From contig NZ_SOCE01000002.1 in the NCBI RefSeq assembly GCF_004365175.1, positions 620,001-684,000 on the forward strand: a stretch of DNA of 64,000 nt, read 5' to 3'. The stretch comes from Kribbella voronezhensis. Lineage in GTDB: Bacteria; Actinomycetota; Actinomycetes; Propionibacteriales; Kribbellaceae. The notes beneath the pieces are model-generated. The model searched no databases. It was not told the DNA's origin and saw only the letters and a program-made list of their open reading frames with translations. Both the position numbers and the translations under genes were made by a program. Shown one piece after another: positions 59,520 through 64,000 of the stretch (positions within the stretch are counted from its first letter, which is position 1; the number at the start of each line of letters is the position of its first letter).

Positions 59520-59672
59520 CACCTGACCGCCCTCGGCCGCCACCTGACCGCCCTCGGCCGCCACCTGACCGCCCTCGGCCGCACCTGACCGCCCTCGGCT
59601 GCCACCTGACCGCCCTCGGCCGCACCTGACCGCCCTCGGCTGCCACCTGACCGCCCTCGGCCGCACCTGACC
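59520..59672. repeat. Tandem repeat, seven 20/21-bp units plus a partial
   Basis: Units of CACCTGACCGCCCTCGGCCG with an optional extra C. Units start at 59520, 59541, 59562, 59582, 59603, 59623 and 59644, with nine bases of an eighth at 59664. Units 4 and 6 read GGCTGC instead of GGCCG(C), so units 4-7 form a 41-bp duplication of a pair. They lie between convergent genes (F420-type gene ends 59517, AcoR-like ends 59701) and are not coding in a way I can support. Confidence 0.9.
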
Positions 59673-59700
59673 CCGCCAGCATCAGTGGCCCTTGGCAACT

Positions 59701-61410
59701 TCAGGTGACGATGCCGTAGTCGCGGATCTTGCGGTAGATGGTCGCGCGGGACATGCCGAGCGCGGCGGCCGCGGCGGTCTTGTCGCCGTGATGGGCCGCC
59801 AGCGCACCGACGACGGCGTCGCGCTCGAGTGCTTCCATCCTGGTCAGGTGCCGCCGCGTCGTCGCCCGGCATTCGGCCGGCAGGTCGGCGAGTTCGATGA
59901 CGCCGGAGCGGCGGCGCCGGGCGACCTCGGTCAGCACCCGCCGCAGGTGCGTGACGTTGCCGGCCCAGGGAAGTCGCATCAGCTGGTTGGTCGCGGCCGG
60001 GGACATCGTCACGCCGGTGATACCGGCCCGGCCGAGGAGCTGCCGGACCAGCGCCGGGATGTCCTCCAGGTGATGGCGCAGCGGTGGCACCTCGACCGTT
60101 CGCGGGAAGAAGTGGAGCAGCTGGGTGCCGAGCTGCTCCGAGCCGCCGGTCTGCCCGGTGAGCATCGTGAGGGCGACCCAGGGATCCCGGCCGATCGAGC
60201 CGTCGCGTGCACTCTGCAGCAGCATCGTCAGACCTTCGATGGCCTCGCCGTTCAGCAGGTGGGCGCGGGCGATGATCAGGTCCGCGCCGGACTCCAGTTC
60301 GGCGCCGGCATGGCTGAGGAAGTCCTCCGTCGGTACCGGCTCCGCGGCGTCGAGCACCGCCAGCCTGCCGTTCGGCGAGGTGTAGTCGCGCACGCTTCGC
60401 AGCAGGCTCAGCTTGCCCACGCCCGCCTCACCCTCGGCGACCAGCCATTCGGCCCGGCCGCTGGCGTCCAGGACCTCGTGGATCGTGTGCCGCCACAGCG
60501 CGCTCGTCCCGGCCAGCCCGGGCAGCGCGGGCACGCGCCCCTCGCTGGTCGTCCGCGTCCCTGAGCGCTGTTCCTTGATCTGGATGACTCCACCGGCCAG
60601 GGTGTCGCCCAGGAACGTCGGGTTGTAGGCGAGCCGGGCGATGGTCCCGCTCGGCAGGTCGGCGATGAACGTCACCGGCTTCGTGCCGCCGCGGGCGTCC
60701 CGGGTGCGATCGATGAGGGCGGCCTGGTCGGTGGAGTCGAAGTGCTGCTGGGCGTGCGAGTTGATCATGAACACCTCGTCGCCGAGCGCGATCACGGAGC
60801 CGCCGGTGTGCCGGCAGACCGCGTAGTAGTCGCTCAGCAGGGCCTGGTCCAGCGCGTTCGCCTCCTCGACGATGCGCTCCTGGATCCGCCGGGCGGCGAG
60901 CTTGGCGAACGACAGCAGCACAGCGTTCGAGTTCTTGGCCTGCGTCGTGATGTCGAGTACGCCGAGCAGGCCGCCGGTGACCGGGTGCGCGATCGGCGCC
61001 CCGGCACACGCGAAGCCCCGTAGTACGCCGGTGTAGTGCTCCTCGCCGAGGACCAGGATCGGGCCGCCGACCTCGAGGGCGGTGCCGATGCCGTTGGTGC
61101 CGACCTCGGACTCGGCATAGCGGAAACCCGGGGCCAGGTCGACGGAGTCCAGCCGCCGGATCAGGGTGCGGTCACCGCCGCGACGGTCCAGCACGACACC
61201 TTTGGCGTCGGTCAGGATGATGCACACCGGCTCGTTGGTGAGCTCCGACGACAACGCGTCGATGACCGGCCGGGCGGCTCTGGTCAGGGTGGTGTCGTAG
61301 TCGATCCCGGCGAAGTACGACGGTGCCGGCTGGTCGGCGTCGACGAGCGAGTCCTGAGAGCGCTGCCAGGACATCCGGATCGTGTTCCGGACAGGCAGGT
61401 CGGTGGGCAT
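59701..61410 (-). CDS. AcoR/MimR-type activator of the monooxygenase operon
   Basis: A 569-residue regulator of the AcoR family, which in mycobacteria (MimR) activates the mimABCD propane/phenol monooxygenase operon. Order: N-terminal ~50 residues with NTIRMSWQRSQ, a GAF domain (~60-190), an AAA-derived central domain with Walker A-like GEAGVGKLSLLR, and a C-terminal Fis-type helix-turn-helix (TAAAAALGMSRATIYRKIRD). The sigma-54-contacting GAFTGA loop is absent and the Walker B is degenerate (LIIARAH), so it must act without sigma-54. ATG 61410 with AGGGGAG five bases upstream. Divergent from prmA; the inverted repeat at 61485-61499 in between is the likely binding site. Confidence 0.85.
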   Translation of the reverse strand: MPTDLPVRNTIRMSWQRSQDSLVDADQPAPSYFAGIDYDTTLTRAARPVIDALSSELTNEPVCIILTDAKGVVLDRRGGDRTLIRRLDSVDLAPGFRYAESEVGTNGIGTALEVGGPILVLGEEHYTGVLRGFACAGAPIAHPVTGGLLGVLDITTQAKNSNAVLLSFAKLAARRIQERIVEEANALDQALLSDYYAVCRHTGGSVIALGDEVFMINSHAQQHFDSTDQAALIDRTRDARGGTKPVTFIADLPSGTIARLAYNPTFLGDTLAGGVIQIKEQRSGTRTTSEGRVPALPGLAGTSALWRHTIHEVLDASGRAEWLVAEGEAGVGKLSLLRSVRDYTSPNGRLAVLDAAEPVPTEDFLSHAGAELESGADLIIARAHLLNGEAIEGLTMLLQSARDGSIGRDPWVALTMLTGQTGGSEQLGTQLLHFFPRTVEVPPLRHHLEDIPALVRQLLGRAGITGVTMSPAATNQLMRLPWAGNVTHLRRVLTEVARRRRSGVIELADLPAECRATTRRHLTRMEALERDAVVGALAAHHGDKTAAAAALGMSRATIYRKIRDYGIVT

Positions 61411-61484
61411 CCCGGCTCCCCTCTGCTCGGCGACTCCTGGACAGCGGAACACGACCAACAGTAAGTCGCCCGCCGGAAAGCCGC

Positions 61485-61499
61485 GTCTCACATTGAGAC
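61485..61499. promoter_or_regulatory. Candidate activator site before prmA
   Basis: Perfect inverted repeat GTCTCA-CAT-TGAGAC, 75 bases before the prmA start and 75 after the activator start. No sigma-54 -24/-12 (TGGCAC-N5-TTGC) element is seen in the spacer. Confidence 0.6.
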
Positions 61500-61573
61500 A
61501 GCGGCCCGCTCATCGGACACCTTTCATCAGTGCAACACGGTCATCGCCGGAAACGGCAATTCTGGAGGCAGAG

Positions 61574-63211
61574 ATGAGCAGGCAGAGTCTCACCAAGGCG
61601 CATGCCAAGATCACCGAACTCTCGTGGGAGCCGACCTTCGCCACACCGGCCACCCGGTTCGGGACGGACTACACGTTCGAGCGGGCACCCAAGAAGGACC
61701 CGCTGAAGCAGATCATGCGGTCCTACTTCCCGATGGAGGAGGAGAAGGACAACCGGGTCTACGGCGCCATGGACGGCGCGATCCGGGGCAACATGTTCCG
61801 CCAGGTCCAGCAGCGCTGGCTGGAATGGCAGAAGCTGTTCCTGAGCATCATCCCGTTCCCGGAGATCTCCGCGGCCCGGGCGATGCCGATGGCGATCGAC
61901 GCGGTACCGAACCCGGAGATCCACAACGGGCTCGCGGTGCAGATGATCGACGAGGTCCGGCACTCGACGATCCAGATGAACCTCAAGAAGCTGTACATGA
62001 ACAACTACATCGACCCGGCCGGGTTCGACATGACCGAGAAGGCGTTCGCGAACAACTACGCGGGCACCATCGGCCGGCAGTTCGGCGAGGGGTTCATCAC
62101 CGGTGACGCGATCACCGCCGCGAACATTTACCTGACGGTGGTCGCGGAGACCGCCTTCACCAACACGCTCTTCGTCGCCATGCCGGACGAGGCGGCCGCC
62201 AACGGCGACTACCTGCTGCCGACGGTGTTCCACTCGGTGCAGTCCGACGAGTCGCGGCACATCAGCAACGGCTACTCGATCCTGCTGATGGCCCTCGCCG
62301 ACGAGCGCAACCGCCCGCTGCTCGAGCGCGACCTGCGCTACGCGTGGTGGAACAACCACTGTGTCGTGGACGCCGCGATCGGCACGTTCATCGAGTACGG
62401 CACCAAGGACCGGCGCAAGGACCGGGAGAGCTATGCGGAGATGTGGCGCCGCTGGATCTACGACGACTACTACCGCAGCTACCTGCTGCCGCTGGAGAAG
62501 TACGGGCTCACGATCCCGCACGACCTGGTCGAAGAGGCCTGGAACCGGATCACGAACAAGGGCTACGTGCACGAGGTGGCCCGGTTCTTCGCCACCGGCT
62601 GGCCGGTGAACTACTGGCGGATCGACGCCATGACGGACACCGACTTCGAGTGGTTCGAGCACAAGTACCCGGGCTGGTACTCCAAGTACGGCAAGTGGTG
62701 GGAGAACTACAACCGGCTCGCCTACCCGGGCCGGAACAAGCCGATCGCCTTCGAGGAGGTCGGGTACCAGTACCCGCACCGCTGCTGGACCTGCATGGTG
62801 CCGGCCCTGATCCGCGAGGACATGGTCACCGAGAAGGTCGACGACCAGTGGCGCACCTACTGCTCGGAGACCTGCTACTGGACCGACGCCGTCGCGTTCC
62901 GCAGCGAGTACGACGGCCGGCCGACGCCGAACATGGGCCGGCTGACCGGGTTCCGCGAATGGGAGACCCTGCACCACAACAAGGACCTGGCCGACATCGT
63001 GTCGGACCTCGGCTACGTCCGCGACGACGGCAAGACGCTGATCGGCCAGCCGCACCTGGACCTGGACGACCCGAAGAAGATGTGGACCCTCGACGACGTC
63101 CGCGGCAACACGTTCATGAGCCCGAACGTGCTGCTGAACCAGATGTCGGACGCCGAGCGCGAGGCGCACGTCGCGGCGTACAAGGCGAACGGCACCAAGG
63201 CTGCCGGCTGA
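61574..63211 (+). CDS. prmA: Propane/phenol-type soluble diiron monooxygenase, large subunit
   Basis: Hydroxylase alpha subunit of a group 5/6 soluble diiron monooxygenase (prmA/mimA type), which oxidises propane and often acetone or phenol. The 545 residues equal the family length. Diiron ligands are visible: Glu97 (FPEIS), Glu127 and His130 (IDEVRH), Glu192 (VVAETAF), Glu226 and His229 (SDESRH). The N-terminal MSRQSLTKAHAKITELSWEP and the paired Cys of TCMVPAL and ETCYWTDA are as in known enzymes. ATG 61574 has GGAGG five bases upstream. Followed by prmB; the small and coupling subunits presumably lie beyond the window. Confidence 0.94.
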   Translation: MSRQSLTKAHAKITELSWEPTFATPATRFGTDYTFERAPKKDPLKQIMRSYFPMEEEKDNRVYGAMDGAIRGNMFRQVQQRWLEWQKLFLSIIPFPEISAARAMPMAIDAVPNPEIHNGLAVQMIDEVRHSTIQMNLKKLYMNNYIDPAGFDMTEKAFANNYAGTIGRQFGEGFITGDAITAANIYLTVVAETAFTNTLFVAMPDEAAANGDYLLPTVFHSVQSDESRHISNGYSILLMALADERNRPLLERDLRYAWWNNHCVVDAAIGTFIEYGTKDRRKDRESYAEMWRRWIYDDYYRSYLLPLEKYGLTIPHDLVEEAWNRITNKGYVHEVARFFATGWPVNYWRIDAMTDTDFEWFEHKYPGWYSKYGKWWENYNRLAYPGRNKPIAFEEVGYQYPHRCWTCMVPALIREDMVTEKVDDQWRTYCSETCYWTDAVAFRSEYDGRPTPNMGRLTGFREWETLHHNKDLADIVSDLGYVRDDGKTLIGQPHLDLDDPKKMWTLDDVRGNTFMSPNVLLNQMSDAEREAHVAAYKANGTKAAG

Positions 63212-63221
63212 CCTCCTGACC

Positions 63222-63266
63222 CGGCCGGTGGCGCCGTGTTGCCCTGTCGTCCGGCGCCACCGGCCG
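63222..63266. other. Strong hairpin between prmA and prmB
   Basis: Perfect 14-bp stem CGGCCGGTGGCGCC / GGCGCCACCGGCCG (63222-63235 and 63253-63266) with a 17-base loop, in the 102-base gap. It could stabilise the prmA message or partly terminate transcription before prmB. Confidence 0.7.
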
Positions 63267-63313
63267 TTCCACCCCTATCCGTACCAACCCACAGCCAGCT
63301 TGAGGAGGCCGTC

Positions 63314-64000
63314 GTGGCCGACAGCCATCGCATCCGCTTCGAACCGGTCGACATCGAGATGGACGTCACCGAGGACGACAAGATCCTCGACGCCGCGTTC
63401 CGGCAGGGCATCCACCTGATGCACGGCTGCAGGGAGGGGCAGTGCTCCGCCTGCAAGTCGTACGTCCTCGAGGGTGACCTGCAGATGGAGCGCTACTCGA
63501 CCTTCGCCTGCAACGACGCCGAGGTCGCCGAGGGGTACGTGCTGCTGTGCCGGGCGCACGCCTACAGCGACTGCACGATCGAGTTGCTCAACTTCGATCC
63601 TGACGAACTGCTCGGCGGCATCCCGATCCAGACCGTCAGCGCCGAGGTCAGCGCGATCGAGCCGGTGACCCGCGACATCGTCTCGCTCCGGCTGACCGCC
63701 GGGCAGGTGTTCGAGTTCAAACCGGGTCAGTACGTCGACCTCACCATCCCCGGCACCGACGACCACCGGTCGTTCTCGATGGCGACCACCCGGTCGGCCG
63801 CGGGCGAGGTCGAGTTCCTGATCAAGAAGTACCCCGGGGGCCGGTTCTCGGCCTTGCTCGACGGCGAACTGAAGGTCGGCGACGTGTTGTCGATGACCGG
63901 CCCGTACGGCTCGTCGACGCTCAAGGACGGCCACGTGCTGCCGGTGATCTGTATCGCCGGCGGCGCGGGGATGGCGCCGATCCTGTCCATCCTGCGACAC
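63314..64000 (+). CDS. prmB: Propane monooxygenase reductase component (3' truncated)
   Basis: NADH-dependent electron-transfer component for prmA; the first 229 codons are in the window and the frame stays open at its end. An N-terminal plant-type [2Fe-2S] domain has Cys39, Cys44, Cys47 (HGCREGQCSACK) and Cys79 (LLCRAH). An FAD-binding domain follows (~110-200; FKPGQYVDL, RSFSMATT), then the start of the NAD-binding domain (CIAGGAGMAPILSIL). GTG 63314 has GAGGAGG five bases upstream. The usual gene order continues with prmC and prmD. Confidence 0.92.
   Translation, partial: MADSHRIRFEPVDIEMDVTEDDKILDAAFRQGIHLMHGCREGQCSACKSYVLEGDLQMERYSTFACNDAEVAEGYVLLCRAHAYSDCTIELLNFDPDELLGGIPIQTVSAEVSAIEPVTRDIVSLRLTAGQVFEFKPGQYVDLTIPGTDDHRSFSMATTRSAAGEVEFLIKKYPGGRFSALLDGELKVGDVLSMTGPYGSSTLKDGHVLPVICIAGGAGMAPILSILRH

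Noticed and set aside
59520..59672. CRISPR array
   Set aside because: Units are contiguous with no unique spacers and are only 20/21 bases; a plain tandem repeat.
61411..61573. Sigma-54 promoter for prmA
   Set aside because: No TGGCAC-N5-TTGC element is present and the adjacent activator lacks GAFTGA.

Overview
This window is high-GC actinobacterial chromosome. The supporting signs are GTG/TTG starts, many apparently leaderless genes (a TANNNT -10 box six or seven bases before the start codon), a monomeric NADP isocitrate dehydrogenase, F420-type genes, a large LuxR (LAL) regulator and a mimR/prmA-type propane monooxygenase locus. The gene mix, rich in secreted glycan enzymes and ROK/LacI-type control, resembles Kribbella or a related Nocardioidaceae-type soil actinomycete. 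That genus guess is inference. I see no rRNA, tRNA, CRISPR array, phage or insertion sequence.

Layout. 1-9.0 kb: the 3' end of a MalK-type ATPase gene, then on the minus strand a ROK sugar kinase followed by a complete Opp/Dpp-type importer (binding lipoprotein, two permeases, two ATPases), divergent from a ROK repressor. This looks like oligosaccharide uptake rather than peptide uptake. 9.0-14.1 kb: an ABC exporter (ATPase, permease) co-transcribed with a secreted beta-propeller/phosphoesterase. 14.3-21 kb: a HelD-like RNA polymerase helicase, a small secreted Cys protein, an S53 protease and Asp-box protein operon, and a TrmB/LuxR-like regulator. 21-26 kb: monomeric icd, then a secreted GH55-like beta-1,3-glucanase candidate behind a perfect LacI-type palindrome. 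26-31.5 kb: a LysR-controlled SDR-MFS-SnoaL operon, YchJ, and LtrA. 31.4-49.4 kb: mixed metabolism (NAD(P)-binding protein, MOSC/ferredoxin-reductase fusion, secreted EEP phosphatase, GNATs, GlxA regulator, MalY, GAF-ANTAR, WYL regulator, VOC, pterin dehydratase-VOC, AraC, MDR, GH27 alpha-galactosidase, SDR, ferritin-like protein). 49.4-61 kb: small membrane proteins, XRE-cupin and LAL regulators, a haem-oxygenase-like diiron protein divergent from a CDGSH protein, a STAS-like/EEP group, and an LLM flavin/F420 pair ending at a tandem-repeat block. 61-64 kb: an AcoR/MimR-type activator divergent from prmA and a truncated prmB; the monooxygenase operon continues past the window.

The most notable regulatory signal is a set of three promoters of the form TGTCACA-N16-NGTC. 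Two are divergent between ltrA and the NAD(P)-binding gene, and one lies before a ferritin-like gene 17 kb away. Two of them share 19 identical downstream bases. This is the promoter signature of ECF41-group sigma factors, and no ECF sigma gene is present here, so the window appears to hold part of an ECF41 regulon controlled from elsewhere.

Other structures not explained by coding are a ~70-bp-arm inverted repeat (20988-21202), seven copies of a 20/21-bp tandem repeat (59520-59672), an operator-like palindrome before prmA, a strong hairpin between prmA and prmB, a frameshifted remnant of an antibiotic-kinase gene (42.75-42.9 kb), and an SDR whose catalytic tyrosine is an alanine.
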